A stretch of DNA of 52,563 nt from Actinomycetota bacterium. GTDB taxonomy: Bacteria; Actinomycetota; Thermoleophilia; Solirubrobacterales; Solirubrobacteraceae. Both the position numbers and the translations under genes were made by a program. Below, piece by piece: positions 17,430 through 26,122 of the stretch; within the stretch, counting starts at the first letter, position 1; each line of letters begins with the position of its first letter. The notes beneath the pieces were generated by a model. That model was not told the DNA's origin, ran no database searches, and saw only the letters and a list, made by a program, of their open reading frames with translations. The DNA is taken from assembly GCA_005888335.1 (NCBI GenBank), contig VAWY01000130.1:1-52563 (forward strand), read 5' to 3'.

Positions 17430-18967
17430 ATCGCTCTCCAGTGATCGCCGTCTTCGAGGATGCGGTTGGCCTCCTCGGGCCCCTGCGAGCCGGCCGGGTA
17501 CTGCGGCAGCGGCTCGTCGTTGTGCTCCTGCCACGCGTCGAGGATCGGCTGGATGATGCGCCATTGCGCCTCGACCTCGTCGTTGCGCGTGAACAGCGTC
17601 GCGTCGCCGCGCATCGCGTCGGTGATCAGGCGCTCGTAGGCCTCGGGCGACTGTGACATGAACGCCGTTCCATACAAAAACTCCATCTGCACCGGGCGGA
17701 TGCGCATCTTCGACCCGGGGATCTTCGCGCTCAGCGAGATCGATGCACCCTCGTTGGGTTGCACGGTGAGGACCAGCTGGTTGGGCTTGACGCCCAGCGA
17801 GCCGTCCTGGCCGAAGGCGAGGTGGGGGACGGGCTTGAGCGTGACGGCGATCTCGGTCACCTTGCGCGTCAGCCGCTTGCCCGTGCGCAGGTAGATGGGA
17901 ACTCCCGCCCAGCGCCAGTTGTCGACCTCCAGGCGCAGCGCCGCGTAGGTCTCCGTGTGCGAGTCGGGAGGCACGCCCTCCTCCTCGAGGTAGCCGGGAA
18001 CCTCCTCGCCGGCCACGTTGCCGCGCGAGTACTGCGCGCGCACGGTGGTCTCGGCGCACGACTTGGGTGACGGGGGCTGGATCGCGTGCAGGACCTTGAC
18101 CTTCTCGTCGCGGACCTCGTCGGCCGAGAAGCGCACCGGCGGCTCCATGCACAGCAGGCACAGGAGCTGGAGCATGTGGTTCTGGACGAGATCGCGCAGC
18201 GCGCCGGCCTGGTCGTAGTACCCGGCGCGCCCCTCGATCCCCAGCTCTTCCGCGGCGGTGATCTGGACGTTGTCGATGTAGTTGCGGTTCCAGATCGGCT
18301 CGAAGAGCCCGTTGGCGAACCGGAACGCCAGGACGTTCTGGACAGTCTCCTTGCCCAGGTAGTGGTCGATCCGGAAGACCTGGTTCTCCTGAAAGACGTC
18401 GAGCACGATGTCGTTGAGCTCGTTCGCCTCGCGCAGCGTCGTCCCGAAGGGCTTCTCGATGACCACACGGACGTCGGCGCCGTGGTGCTGGTTGAGGCTG
18501 TGCTCGCCCAGCGCCTTGATGATGACCGGGAAGAACTCCGGCGCCGTCGAGAGGTAGTAGCAGCGGTTGAACGGGACGTCGGAGGCCTCGTCGAACTCGT
18601 TGACCTGCGCGCCGAGGCGGTCGTACATGTCGCTCTGGTCGAACGTGCCGGAGACGTAGCGGACGTTGGCCAGCAGGGCGTCGAGCACCTTCGGGTCCGG
18701 CTTGCGGCGGCTGAACTTCTCGATCGCCGCGCGCGCCTGGCGCTGGTACTCCTCGTGCGGCAGGTCCGAGCGCGAGACGCCGATGAGGTTGAAGCGCTCG
18801 GGCAGCGCGCCCTCGTGGGCCATGTTGTAGATGGCGGGCAGCAGCTTGCGCCGCGCGAGGTCGCCGGTCGCGCCGAAGATCGTCATCGTCGTGGGGCGGA
18901 TCGGCAGGCGCTCGAGGCCCGCGGTCAGCGGGTTCTCCTCGGTGGTGGGCTGCTCGACGGTCGTCAC
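17426..18967 (-). CDS. zwf: Glucose-6-phosphate dehydrogenase
   Basis: 513 aa, normal length. NADP-binding [15 protein letters not shown] begins near residue 30. The active site motif is [13 protein letters not shown] and the substrate region includes IEKPFG and LRTGKRL. The enzyme commits glucose 6-phosphate to the oxidative pentose phosphate pathway and makes NADPH. The GTG start (18967) overlaps the gnd stop (GTGA, 18964-18967). It is in one transcription unit with gnd, opcA and pgl, giving the whole oxidative branch in order. Confidence 0.97.
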   Translation of the reverse strand: MTTVEQPTTEENPLTAGLERLPIRPTTMTIFGATGDLARRKLLPAIYNMAHEGALPERFNLIGVSRSDLPHEEYQRQARAAIEKFSRRKPDPKVLDALLANVRYVSGTFDQSDMYDRLGAQVNEFDEASDVPFNRCYYLSTAPEFFPVIIKALGEHSLNQHHGADVRVVIEKPFGTTLREANELNDIVLDVFQENQVFRIDHYLGKETVQNVLAFRFANGLFEPIWNRNYIDNVQITAAEELGIEGRAGYYDQAGALRDLVQNHMLQLLCLLCMEPPVRFSADEVRDEKVKVLHAIQPPSPKSCAETTVRAQYSRGNVAGEEVPGYLEEEGVPPDSHTETYAALRLEVDNWRWAGVPIYLRTGKRLTRKVTEIAVTLKPVPHLAFGQDGSLGVKPNQLVLTVQPNEGASISLSAKIPGSKMRIRPVQMEFLYGTAFMSQSPEAYERLITDAMRGDATLFTRNDEVEAQWRIIQPILDAWQEHNDEPLPQYPAGSQGPEEANRILEDGDHWRAI

Positions 18968-19905
18968 GAGGGCTGCGCCTCCCGGGCCCGCGTCTTGGTG
19001 GTGTGCCCGCCGAACTGGTTGCGCAGCGCGCTGAGGACCTTGCCGGTGAACTCGCCGTTGCCGCGCGTGTAGAAGCGCGCGTAGAGCGAGCCGGTGATCA
19101 CCGGCGTCGGCACGTCGAGCCGGGTGGCGTCCTCGATCGTCCAGCGGCCCTCGCCCGAGTCGGCGGTGTACTGGTCGAGGTTGGCGAGGTCGTTGCCCTC
19201 CTGCTCGAAGGCCAGAGCGGCCAGCTCGCACAGCCACGAGCGCACAACCGACCCCTGCATCCACAAGTGCGCGATCGCCGCGTTGTCGAGGTCGTACTCG
19301 CACTTGTCGAAGATGTCGAAGCCCTCGGCGTAGGCCTGCATGATCCCGTACTCCACGCCGTTGTGGACCATCTTCACGTAGTGCCCGGCGCCCGCCGGCC
19401 CGAAGTGCCGCCAGCCCGGGCCGTGCTCGTCGGTGGACGGCGGGGCGAGCACATCGAGGATCGGCGCGAGGCGCTCGACGGCGTCGTCGGCGCCGCCGAC
19501 CATCATGCAGTAGCCGACCTGCAGGCCCCACACGCCGCCGCTGGTCCCGACGTCGACGTAGGCGATGCCGTGCTCGCGCAGCTGCGCGGCGCGCTTCTTG
19601 TCGTCGGTCCACTTGGAGTTGCCGCCGTCGACGACCGCGTCGCCGTCGTCGAGCAGCTCGGCGAGCCTGTCGATCGTCTGCTGCGTGGGGTCGCCCGCCG
19701 GGACCATGATCCACACCGTCCGCGGCGGCGAGAGCTTGGCGACGAGGTCCTCCAGCGACGACGCGCCCTGCGCGCCGTGGTCCTCCGCCTGGCGGACGGC
19801 GTCCTCGTTGAAGTCGAAGGCGACGACCTCATGGTCCGAGTCGCGCCTGATGCGATGGACCATGTTGCCGCCCATCTTCCCCAGGCCGATGAAGCCGAGC
19901 TGCAT
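18964..19905 (-). CDS. gnd: 6-phosphogluconate dehydrogenase, decarboxylating (short GndA type)
   Basis: 313 aa, the short form of the family rather than the 470-aa enterobacterial one. The nucleotide site is [19 protein letters not shown]. Substrate motifs are [33 protein letters not shown] and [13 protein letters not shown]. It oxidises 6-phosphogluconate to ribulose 5-phosphate. Short forms are often NAD-preferring, but that cannot be read directly here. The ATG overlaps the tal-pgi stop by one base (TGATG), and the stop overlaps zwf. Confidence 0.94.
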   Translation of the reverse strand: MQLGFIGLGKMGGNMVHRIRRDSDHEVVAFDFNEDAVRQAEDHGAQGASSLEDLVAKLSPPRTVWIMVPAGDPTQQTIDRLAELLDDGDAVVDGGNSKWTDDKKRAAQLREHGIAYVDVGTSGGVWGLQVGYCMMVGGADDAVERLAPILDVLAPPSTDEHGPGWRHFGPAGAGHYVKMVHNGVEYGIMQAYAEGFDIFDKCEYDLDNAAIAHLWMQGSVVRSWLCELAALAFEQEGNDLANLDQYTADSGEGRWTIEDATRLDVPTPVITGSLYARFYTRGNGEFTGKVLSALRNQFGGHTTKTRAREAQPS

Positions 19906-22613
19906 CAGCGCATCCCCTCCACTCGCTTGGTGATCTCGCGCACGGCGGCGGCCAGGTCGCCCTCGAGCTTGACCCGCTTGGTCGGCAGGTCGTGCCCGTC
20001 GAGCGTCTGCAGGTCGCCGGTGGCCTGCGCGTTCTTGAGCCGGCGGAACGTGTACGGCTCGCCCGGCACCTCGACGTCCGGGCCGACGTCGCCGACGAGC
20101 TGCAGGAAGCGCCCGGTCGGCGGGCCGCCCTTGTGGAACTGGCCGGTCGAGTGCAGGAACCGCGGCCCGTAGCCGAACGTCGTCGTCGTGCGCGTCATGT
20201 CCCGGATCATGCTCCGCAGCTCGGTGACCGCCTCGTCGAACTCCGGCGACGGCGGCACGTAGGCCATGATCGCGACGTACCGCTCGGGGCCCGCCTCGGC
20301 GATGAGCACGTCGAGGCCGTCGTCGAGCGCGTCGGGCACGTGCGGCAGGTCGCCGGCCTCGAGCACCGCCCTGGTCTTGTCCTTGGCCTCCTGCACGTTG
20401 GGCTGGTCGAACGGGTTGATGCCCAGCGCCCAGCCGCTCACCGCGGTCGCGAACTCGGCGAAGAAGAAGATCCGGCCGAGGTCGCGCGCCCCGCGCGTCG
20501 GGATCGTCAGCACCGGCTGCCCGGCGTGCGCGAGCGCCTGCATCTCGTCGTCGAGCCGGGCGCTCTCGCCGCGCAGGTGGATGAACACGCGGTCGTCGCC
20601 GTAGACCTCGGGCGGGCCGACGGGCTCGTCGGCCACCGGGAGGATGCCGCGCCCGTGCTTGCCGGTCGACTCGGCGACGAGCTGCTCGAGCCAGAGCCCG
20701 ACCGAGGAGATCTCCTCGTCGTCGACGACGAACGTCAGCTTGTCGCGCCCGCGCCGGGCCAGCTCGCCGAGCGTGACGCCCTGCCACAGCCCGGAGTTCC
20801 CCGCCGAGGTGTCGTCGTGGCGGCAGCCCTGCGCGGCGACCTCGGCGCCGTCGAGCAGCGCCTCGAGGTCGGCGCCCATCACCGCCGCCGGCACGAGGCC
20901 GAAGTTCGACAGCGCGCTGTAGCGCCCGCCGATCTCCGGCTCGCCGGGGAAGACGCGGCGGAAGCCGTGCTCGTGGGCGAGCTGCTCGAGCGGCGAGCCC
21001 GGGTCGGTGATGGCGACGAACTGCTCGCCGCGCCCCGCCTTCGACCAGAAGTACTTGAAGTGCGACAGCGTCTCGATCGTCCCGCCCGACTTCGAGGACA
21101 CGATGAACAGCGTCTTCGAGAGGTCGAGCGCCTCCTCGGCGGCCAGCACCGCGGCCGGGTCGGTCGAGTCGAGCACGTGCAGGCGCAGGTGGTGGTCGGC
21201 CACCGGGAACGACTGGCGGAAGACCTCGGGCGCGAGGCTCGAGCCGCCCATGCCGAGCAGCAGCGCGTCCGTCAGGCCGTCGTTGATGCACTCGCGGGCG
21301 AAGTCGCGCAGCTCGTCGAGGCGCTCCTCCATGTGCTCGGCGATGGTCAGCCAGCCCAGGCGGTCGGCGAGCTCGGGCGTCTCGGCCCTGCCGCCCCAGA
21401 GCGTCGGGTCCTTGTGCCACACCCGCCGGGCGACGTCCTCGCGGCGCGCCTCGGCGATCCGCTCGGCCACCGCGCCCTCGAGCTCGTCGGGCAGGTTGGA
21501 CTCGAACGTGCGCGGACGGGCGGTGACGACGCTCTCGCGCTTGGACTCGATGCCCGCCATCAGCTTGATCATCGGGGTCACGAACTTGGCGATGCCCTCG
21601 ACGAGCAGCTGGTCGGTGACGTCGCGCATGTCGATCCCGGCGTCGGCCAGCCGGCGCAGGTCGTCGCTGGGGTCCTGTTCGCCGGTGCCGGACCGCGGCT
21701 GGCCGTGGTCGCCCTCGGCGAGCAGCGTCTCGAGCGGCATCGTGTTGACCGTGTCGGGCGCGACGAGCTCGTCGACGTACATCGTGTCGGGGTAGCGCGG
21801 GTCCTTGACGCCGGTCGAGGCCCACAGCGGCCGCTGGACCGGCCCGCCGATGGCCTCCTGGCGCGGGCGCAGCTCGGTCTTGAAGCGCCGGTACGCGGCG
21901 CGCGCGTTGGCCAGGCCGGCGATCCCGCGCAGGTCCTCGCGACCGAGCTTCTCCAGGCGCTTGTCGACCTCGGTGTCCACGCGCGAGACGAAGAAGCTGG
22001 CCACCGAGTGCACGTCGAGCGACTTGCCCTCCGCCTTGCGGCGCTCGAGCCCGCGGGCGTAGGCCTCGGCCACCTCGGCGTAGGCCTCGACGGCGAACAG
22101 CAGCGTCACGTTGACGTTGATGCCCTCGTAGATCGCCTGCTCGATCGCGGGGACGCCCGCCTCCGTCCCGGGGATCTTGATCATCAGGTTGGGCCGGTCG
22201 ACCATGCCCCAGTACAGGCGCGCGGCCGCGATCGTGCCCTCGGTGTCGTGGGCGAGATCGGGCTCGACCTCGAGCGAGACGTAGCCGTCCTTGTGATCGG
22301 TGGACTCCCACACGCCGCGCAGGACGTCGGCCGCGCCCTGGACGTCCTGGACGACGAGCGCGCGGTAGGTATCACGGCCGGAGGCGCCCTCGCGTGCGAG
22401 GCGCTCGAGCTGGTCGTCGTAGTCCTCCGAGCCGAGGATCGCCTTCTCGAAGATCGCCGGGTTGGAGGTGACGCCGCGCAGCGACTCCTCCTCGATCATC
22501 CGCTGCAGCTCGCCGTTCTCGATCAGTGACCGGCGCAGGAGGTCCAGCCACACGCTCACACCGGCGGCGGTCAGGGCCGCGAGCCGCTCGTTGACGCCTG
22601 CCGTCGTGCTCAT
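19905..22613 (-). CDS. Bifunctional transaldolase / glucose-6-phosphate isomerase fusion
   Basis: 902 aa. The N-terminal transaldolase spans to about residue 370, with GVTSNPAIFEKAI (about 47-59), NLMIKIPGT with Schiff-base Lys146 and SFFVSRVDTEVD. The C-terminal isomerase domain starts near residue 385, with LLLGMGGSSLAPEVF, VSSKSGGTIET and the Glu/His/Lys-rich end where NPFDQPNVQEAK lies. Fused forms are known in some Actinobacteria and Proteobacteria. The fusion links non-oxidative pentose phosphate reactions to glycolysis by returning fructose 6-phosphate to glucose 6-phosphate for Zwf. GGAGG lies 7 nt before the ATG, and the start overlaps the ROK stop (ATGA). Confidence 0.95.
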   Translation of the reverse strand: MSTTAGVNERLAALTAAGVSVWLDLLRRSLIENGELQRMIEEESLRGVTSNPAIFEKAILGSEDYDDQLERLAREGASGRDTYRALVVQDVQGAADVLRGVWESTDHKDGYVSLEVEPDLAHDTEGTIAAARLYWGMVDRPNLMIKIPGTEAGVPAIEQAIYEGINVNVTLLFAVEAYAEVAEAYARGLERRKAEGKSLDVHSVASFFVSRVDTEVDKRLEKLGREDLRGIAGLANARAAYRRFKTELRPRQEAIGGPVQRPLWASTGVKDPRYPDTMYVDELVAPDTVNTMPLETLLAEGDHGQPRSGTGEQDPSDDLRRLADAGIDMRDVTDQLLVEGIAKFVTPMIKLMAGIESKRESVVTARPRTFESNLPDELEGAVAERIAEARREDVARRVWHKDPTLWGGRAETPELADRLGWLTIAEHMEERLDELRDFARECINDGLTDALLLGMGGSSLAPEVFRQSFPVADHHLRLHVLDSTDPAAVLAAEEALDLSKTLFIVSSKSGGTIETLSHFKYFWSKAGRGEQFVAITDPGSPLEQLAHEHGFRRVFPGEPEIGGRYSALSNFGLVPAAVMGADLEALLDGAEVAAQGCRHDDTSAGNSGLWQGVTLGELARRGRDKLTFVVDDEEISSVGLWLEQLVAESTGKHGRGILPVADEPVGPPEVYGDDRVFIHLRGESARLDDEMQALAHAGQPVLTIPTRGARDLGRIFFFAEFATAVSGWALGINPFDQPNVQEAKDKTRAVLEAGDLPHVPDALDDGLDVLIAEAGPERYVAIMAYVPPSPEFDEAVTELRSMIRDMTRTTTTFGYGPRFLHSTGQFHKGGPPTGRFLQLVGDVGPDVEVPGEPYTFRRLKNAQATGDLQTLDGHDLPTKRVKLEGDLAAAVREITKRVEGMR

Positions 22614-23524
22614 CTGGTGACCTCCATTTGCAGTTCCTGTCCCGCCAGCAGCGCCGCGCCGCGGACGCCGGCGTCCGGGCCGCCGCGCGCGCGCCTGATC
22701 TCCGTTCGCGTGCCCACTCCCGGGACGACGAAACGCGCCGCCGTGTCGCGCGCCGGGCGAAGCAGCAGCTCGCCGGCCACCGAGACGCCGCCGCCGACCG
22801 CGACGACCTCGGGATCGAACGCGTTGACGGCGTTGGCGATACCGATCCCGAGGCGCGTGCCGAGCAGCCGGACCGCCTCACACGCGCGCTCGTCGCCGCG
22901 GTGCGCGGCCTGGACGACCGCGCGGCCGTCCTCGAAGCCGCGCTCGCGCCCCAGGCGGTCCAGCGCGGTGCCGGCGGCGAGCGATTCGAGCGAGCCCGGC
23001 TGCGGGAAGTGCTCGTTGTGCTGGGGCTCGCCGTTGCGCAGGTCGGCGGCGATGACCCAGTGGCCGAGCTCGGGGGCGGCACCGGTCGCGCCGCGGAAGA
23101 CGCGCCCGTCGATCACCACGCCGCCGCCCACGCCGGTGCCGAGCGTGAACATGACGAGGTGCCGCGCGCCGCAGTCGTGCGCCTCGGCCAGCGCTGCCAC
23201 GCTGGCGTCGTTGTCGACGAAGACCGGCACGCCCAGGCGCTCGCGCAGCACGTCGCGCAGCGGCACATCGGCGAGCGGGATGTTCACGCTCGAGCGCACG
23301 CGCCCGGTCTCCCAGTCGACCACCGAGGGAACGCCCAGCCCGACGGCGACATGGCCGTCGTCGCCGGCCGCCGCGCTGATCAGGCGCACGAGCTGGTCGA
23401 GCAGCGCGTCCGGGCTCGAGCGCTCGGTCGGCTCGACGTGCGGCTCGGAGAGCTCGCCGTCGGCGAAGACGGCGACCGACACCTTCGTCCCTCCGACGTC
23501 CACGCCGATCAGCCGATCGTCCAT
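22610..23524 (-). CDS. ROK family sugar kinase, probable glucokinase
   Basis: 304 aa. The protein has the phosphate motif IGVDVGGTKVSVAVF at the N-terminus, VDNDASVAALAE with the catalytic Asp, FTLGTGVGGGVVIDG and GAAPELGHWV. The usual ROK zinc cysteines (CxCGxxGC) are not present: the corresponding place reads LRNGEPQHNEHFPQPGSLE, so this belongs to the zinc-less branch. The start is uncertain. ATG 23524 abuts AGGAGG with no spacing, while ATG 23557 would add 11 basic residues and overlap yihY. It supplies glucose 6-phosphate to Zwf. Confidence 0.88.
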   Translation of the reverse strand: MDDRLIGVDVGGTKVSVAVFADGELSEPHVEPTERSSPDALLDQLVRLISAAAGDDGHVAVGLGVPSVVDWETGRVRSSVNIPLADVPLRDVLRERLGVPVFVDNDASVAALAEAHDCGARHLVMFTLGTGVGGGVVIDGRVFRGATGAAPELGHWVIAADLRNGEPQHNEHFPQPGSLESLAAGTALDRLGRERGFEDGRAVVQAAHRGDERACEAVRLLGTRLGIGIANAVNAFDPEVVAVGGGVSVAGELLLRPARDTAARFVVPGVGTRTEIRRARGGPDAGVRGAALLAGQELQMEVTR

Positions 23525-23540
23525 CCTCCTTCGAATCCTG

Positions 23541-24389
23541 TCACTTCGCCTCGCCATCGCGAGCGACGTCTTCGCGCACGAGCGCGTCGAGCAGCGTGCC
23601 CGTCAACAGCACGGTGGCGGACAGCTGGAGGAACGTCACCAGCACGATGACGACGGCGAAGGCGCCGAAGGCCGAGCCGAGGTCGGCGACGCTCGTGACG
23701 TAGAAGCCGTACGCGCTCCACGTGATCAGCCAGCCGACGACGACGAGCGCCGAGCCGAACGACACCCAGCGCAACGGCTGGGGAGCGGCGTCGGCGAAGC
23801 GGACGAGCAGGCCGACCGCCAGCCAGAGCAGCGCGGCGGCGACCAGATAGCGCGCCAGCGTGCCGGCGATCCCGCCGACAAGGTGAGAGCCGAAGCGCAG
23901 GCTCGCGGCGGCGCCGATCACGCAGACGCCGGTCGCGAGCGCGAGCCAGGCCGACGTCAGCAGGCGCTCGACGAGCGGCCGGCGCTTGCGGCTGCCGTAG
24001 ATCGCGTCGATCGCCTGCATGACGGCGCGCACCGCGGCCGAGGCCTCCCACAGCGTCAGGGCGAACCCGGCCGTGACCCAGAACAGCTGGCGGCCGCCGA
24101 GCACCTTGCGGACCGTCGAGTCGAGGATGTCGTAGACCTGGGGCGAGACCTTCGGCGCGATGTTCGGCGCGAGGTCCTGCGTCCACAGCGAGTCCAGGGA
24201 GAGCGCCCCGGCGAGCGCGAGGATGAACAGCGCGAACGGGATCAGCGTGAAGAGCAGCCGGAAGGCGATCGCGCTCGCCCGGACGAACAGCTCGTGGCGG
24301 TGGAAGCCCTCGGCGATCTCGGCGAGCGCGGGCAGCTGCGGCGCCGGCGGCCTGCGGGCGACATGCGCGAGTGACGCGGCGAGGCCCAT
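23541..24389 (-). CDS. YihY/BrkB family membrane protein
   Basis: 282 aa with about six membrane segments. The conserved FVRASAIAFRLLFTLIPFALFILA region begins near residue 36, followed by FWVTAGFALTLWEASAAVRAVMQAIDAIYG, both typical of the YihY (formerly RNase BN) family. Function of the family is unsettled; transport or envelope roles are proposed. It sits 20 nt after the RibD-like gene and 16 nt before the ROK kinase, inside the same run of minus-strand genes, so co-transcription is likely though metabolic relation is not obvious. Confidence 0.88.
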   Translation of the reverse strand: MGLAASLAHVARRPPAPQLPALAEIAEGFHRHELFVRASAIAFRLLFTLIPFALFILALAGALSLDSLWTQDLAPNIAPKVSPQVYDILDSTVRKVLGGRQLFWVTAGFALTLWEASAAVRAVMQAIDAIYGSRKRRPLVERLLTSAWLALATGVCVIGAAASLRFGSHLVGGIAGTLARYLVAAALLWLAVGLLVRFADAAPQPLRWVSFGSALVVVGWLITWSAYGFYVTSVADLGSAFGAFAVVIVLVTFLQLSATVLLTGTLLDALVREDVARDGEAK

Positions 24390-24409
24390 CTGGCCATGCG
24401 GTTACCCGC

Positions 24410-25135
24410 TCAGCCGCGCGGGCGGACGCGGTAGCGGAGCAGCAGCGTGCTGTCGTGCTCGAGCGCCTGGACGAGGTCGAGCGCGAGCGCGACCTCGAGC
24501 TCGCCCTCGAGGATCGTCAGCGGGTGGCGCCCGCCGACCAGGGCGGGGGAGATCGTCAGGAAGAGCTCGTCGACGATCCCGGCGGCGAACAGCGGCCCGT
24601 TGAGCGTCGGCCCGCCCTCGCAGAGCACGCAGCGCACGCCGTGGCGGGCGCGCAGGTCGGCGAGCACGGCGGGGGGCAAGAGCTCGTCAAGGCGGACGAG
24701 CTCGAGCTGCGCGGCGCACGGCTCGGGCTCGCGGTCGCTGCTCGTGTAGACGATCAGGCGGGCCTCGGGCTCCTGGAAGAGCGGGATGTCGTACGGCAGG
24801 TCGAGGGTGCGGGTCAGCGTGACCGCGATGGGCTCGGGCGCCAGGCCGGCCGCGGCCCGCTCGGCACGGCGGCGCTCGTCCTTGATCATCCGCCCGTAGC
24901 GCTCGGTGCGCAGCGTCCCCGTGCCGACGAGGATCGCGTCGGCCTGCGCGCGCAGCAGGTGGAAGAGCTCGCGATCGGCCGGGTCGCTGAGCGGCGCGGT
25001 GACGCCGCCGAACGCCGCGCGCCCGTCGGCGCTGCAGACCATGTTGACGGCGAGGACCTCGCGGCCGGCGAGCCCGGCCACCGCCTCGGCGCCCTCGAGA
25101 TCTCCGGGCTCGGGGAGCAGCCGGCGGAAGATCAT
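24410..25135 (-). CDS. RibD C-terminal / dihydrofolate reductase-like protein
   Basis: 241 aa. It starts MIFRRLLPEPGD and has VNMVCSADGRAA, the SADG-type substrate/NADPH contact of RibD_C proteins, then ADAILVGTGTLRTERYGR and CEGGPTLNGPLFAAGIVDELFLTISPALVG, all characteristic. Family members reduce pyrimidine or pteridine-like substrates with NADPH. No deaminase domain is attached. The ATG at 25135 is supported by its ATGA overlap with a 22-codon mini-ORF; GTG 25186 in the same frame is a weaker alternative. It may be the first full gene of the cluster running to egtD. Confidence 0.86.
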   Translation of the reverse strand: MIFRRLLPEPGDLEGAEAVAGLAGREVLAVNMVCSADGRAAFGGVTAPLSDPADRELFHLLRAQADAILVGTGTLRTERYGRMIKDERRRAERAAAGLAPEPIAVTLTRTLDLPYDIPLFQEPEARLIVYTSSDREPEPCAAQLELVRLDELLPPAVLADLRARHGVRCVLCEGGPTLNGPLFAAGIVDELFLTISPALVGGRHPLTILEGELEVALALDLVQALEHDSTLLLRYRVRPRG

Positions 25136-25200
25136 CCGCGGCGGGCCAGGGCGCGCATCGCGCCGGGCGGGACCGTCAACCCCCACCTGACGTCGGGCAT
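25132..25200 (-). CDS. 22-codon mini-ORF, apparently leaderless, coupled to RibD-like gene
   Basis: ATG at 25200-25198 is preceded by TAGTGT (25213-25208 on this strand) with a 7-nt gap, the same arrangement as many full genes here. The frame encodes 22 residues beginning MPDVRWGLTVPPGAMRAL and ends TGA at 25134-25132. That stop overlaps the ATG of the RibD-like gene as ATGA. It may be an upstream ORF that delivers ribosomes to a gene with no Shine-Dalgarno. Its peptide has no recognisable motif. Confidence 0.4.
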   Translation of the reverse strand: MPDVRWGLTVPPGAMRALARRG

Positions 25201-25207
25201 CGGCGGC

Positions 25208-25213
25208 ACACTA
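25208..25213 (-). promoter_or_regulatory. -10 box TAGTGT before a mini-ORF and the RibD-like gene
   Basis: TAGTGT ends 7 nt before ATG 25200 of the mini-ORF, the expected spacing for leaderless genes here. Confidence 0.45.
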
Positions 25214-25220
25214 CGCGTCG

Positions 25221-25646
25221 ATGGAGGACCTCGACGGGATCGCGGGCGCCGACGCGCATCTCGGGCGGCCGGTCCCGCTCCCCGCCGTCGCCCTGCCGCT
25301 GACGCGCTGGACCCGGGTGCACGCCGTCTCGCCGGAGGGCGTCGAGATCGAGTGGAACCTCGACGACTCGCGCGCCGGGGCGCCCGGGCGCCTGGCGCTC
25401 TACGTCGGCTACGGGCCGCCCCCGCACCGCGCGTGGCCGGGCGACGGCGCGGCGCGCGAGGTCGCGGTCGGCGAGGTGCCGGGAGCCTGGCGCGAGGCCG
25501 AGCTGCTCGAGGCGGAGCCGTCGCTGCGGCCCGCGATCGAGCTCTCGTGGCGTGCCCACGGGCTGCATCTGCGCCTCACCGCGCAGGGCCCGTGGGAGCC
25601 CTCGCGGCTGGTCGAGATCGCCGCGTCGGTGGCGCCCGCCGCGTAG
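25221..25646 (+). CDS. Hypothetical protein
   Basis: 141 aa, not recognised. It begins MEDLDGIAGADAHLGRPVPL and contains WTRVHAVSPEGVEIEWNLDD, which looks like a short beta domain. There are no membrane segments, cysteines or catalytic-looking motifs. The gene is divergent from the RibD-like cluster and is followed after 14 nt by a membrane protein. The codon pattern (GC-rich third positions) fits a real gene. Confidence 0.6.
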   Translation: MEDLDGIAGADAHLGRPVPLPAVALPLTRWTRVHAVSPEGVEIEWNLDDSRAGAPGRLALYVGYGPPPHRAWPGDGAAREVAVGEVPGAWREAELLEAEPSLRPAIELSWRAHGLHLRLTAQGPWEPSRLVEIAASVAPAA

Positions 25647-25652
25647 TAGGGT
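25647..25652 (+). promoter_or_regulatory. -10 box TAGGGT before the membrane protein-glpX pair
   Basis: TAGGGT ends 8 nt before ATG 25661, inside or just after the end of the previous gene. Confidence 0.5.
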
Positions 25653-25660
25653 CCGCGCCG

Positions 25661-26119
25661 ATGACCAGGGGGGAGCTGACGCGCTCGGAGCTGACGGCCG
25701 TCGTGGGCGGCCTGCTGCTCGCCATCGGCGTGTTCCTCAGCTGGTACCACCTCAAGAACAACTTCGTGTCGATCGGCGACACGAAGGGGCCCGCCTCGCT
25801 GAGCGCCTGGCAGGCGCATCCGGTCCTGCGCTGGCTGCTCCTGGCCGCCGCCGCCGGCCCGCTGATCCTCAGCTGGATCATCTACCGCGGCCACGCGCTG
25901 TCCTGGCCGCGCGGCGAGATGACCGCGGTGGCGTCGGTCGCCGCGATCGGCCTCATCGGCTACAACGCGTTCATCGACAAGCCGGGCACGGTCAGCGGGC
26001 TCGTCTCGCTGCAGTTCGGCATCTTCCTCGCGCTCTTCGGGGCCATCCTCATGCTCGCCGGCTCGGCCATCCGCGCCTCGGCGACGGAGCGTCCACGCAA
26101 GCCGCCCGGCGTCCTCTGA
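25661..26119 (+). CDS. Four-helix membrane protein, function unknown
   Basis: 152 aa with four hydrophobic segments at about residues 12-30, 57-75, 88-104 and 115-138. The first loop has WYHLKNNFVSIGDTKGPASLSAWQ. ATG 25661 is chosen because TAGGGT ends 8 nt before it and there is no Shine-Dalgarno; the box and spacer (TAGGGTCCGCGCCG) are nearly identical to those before the DAHP synthase gene. It precedes glpX by 3 nt, so glpX is probably on the same mRNA. Confidence 0.78.
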   Translation: MTRGELTRSELTAVVGGLLLAIGVFLSWYHLKNNFVSIGDTKGPASLSAWQAHPVLRWLLLAAAAGPLILSWIIYRGHALSWPRGEMTAVASVAAIGLIGYNAFIDKPGTVSGLVSLQFGIFLALFGAILMLAGSAIRASATERPRKPPGVL

Positions 26120-26122
26120 TCC

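Noticed and set aside
19992..22529. 845-codon frame antisense to tal-pgi
   Set aside because: Same shadow effect; composition is Arg/Leu/Glu/Val-rich without motifs, and the opposite strand encodes two complete known enzymes.
23525..23540. TTCGAATCC-like sequence suggesting a tRNA T-loop
   Set aside because: No acceptor, anticodon or D-arm can be built around it; it lies in the Shine-Dalgarno region between yihY and the ROK gene.
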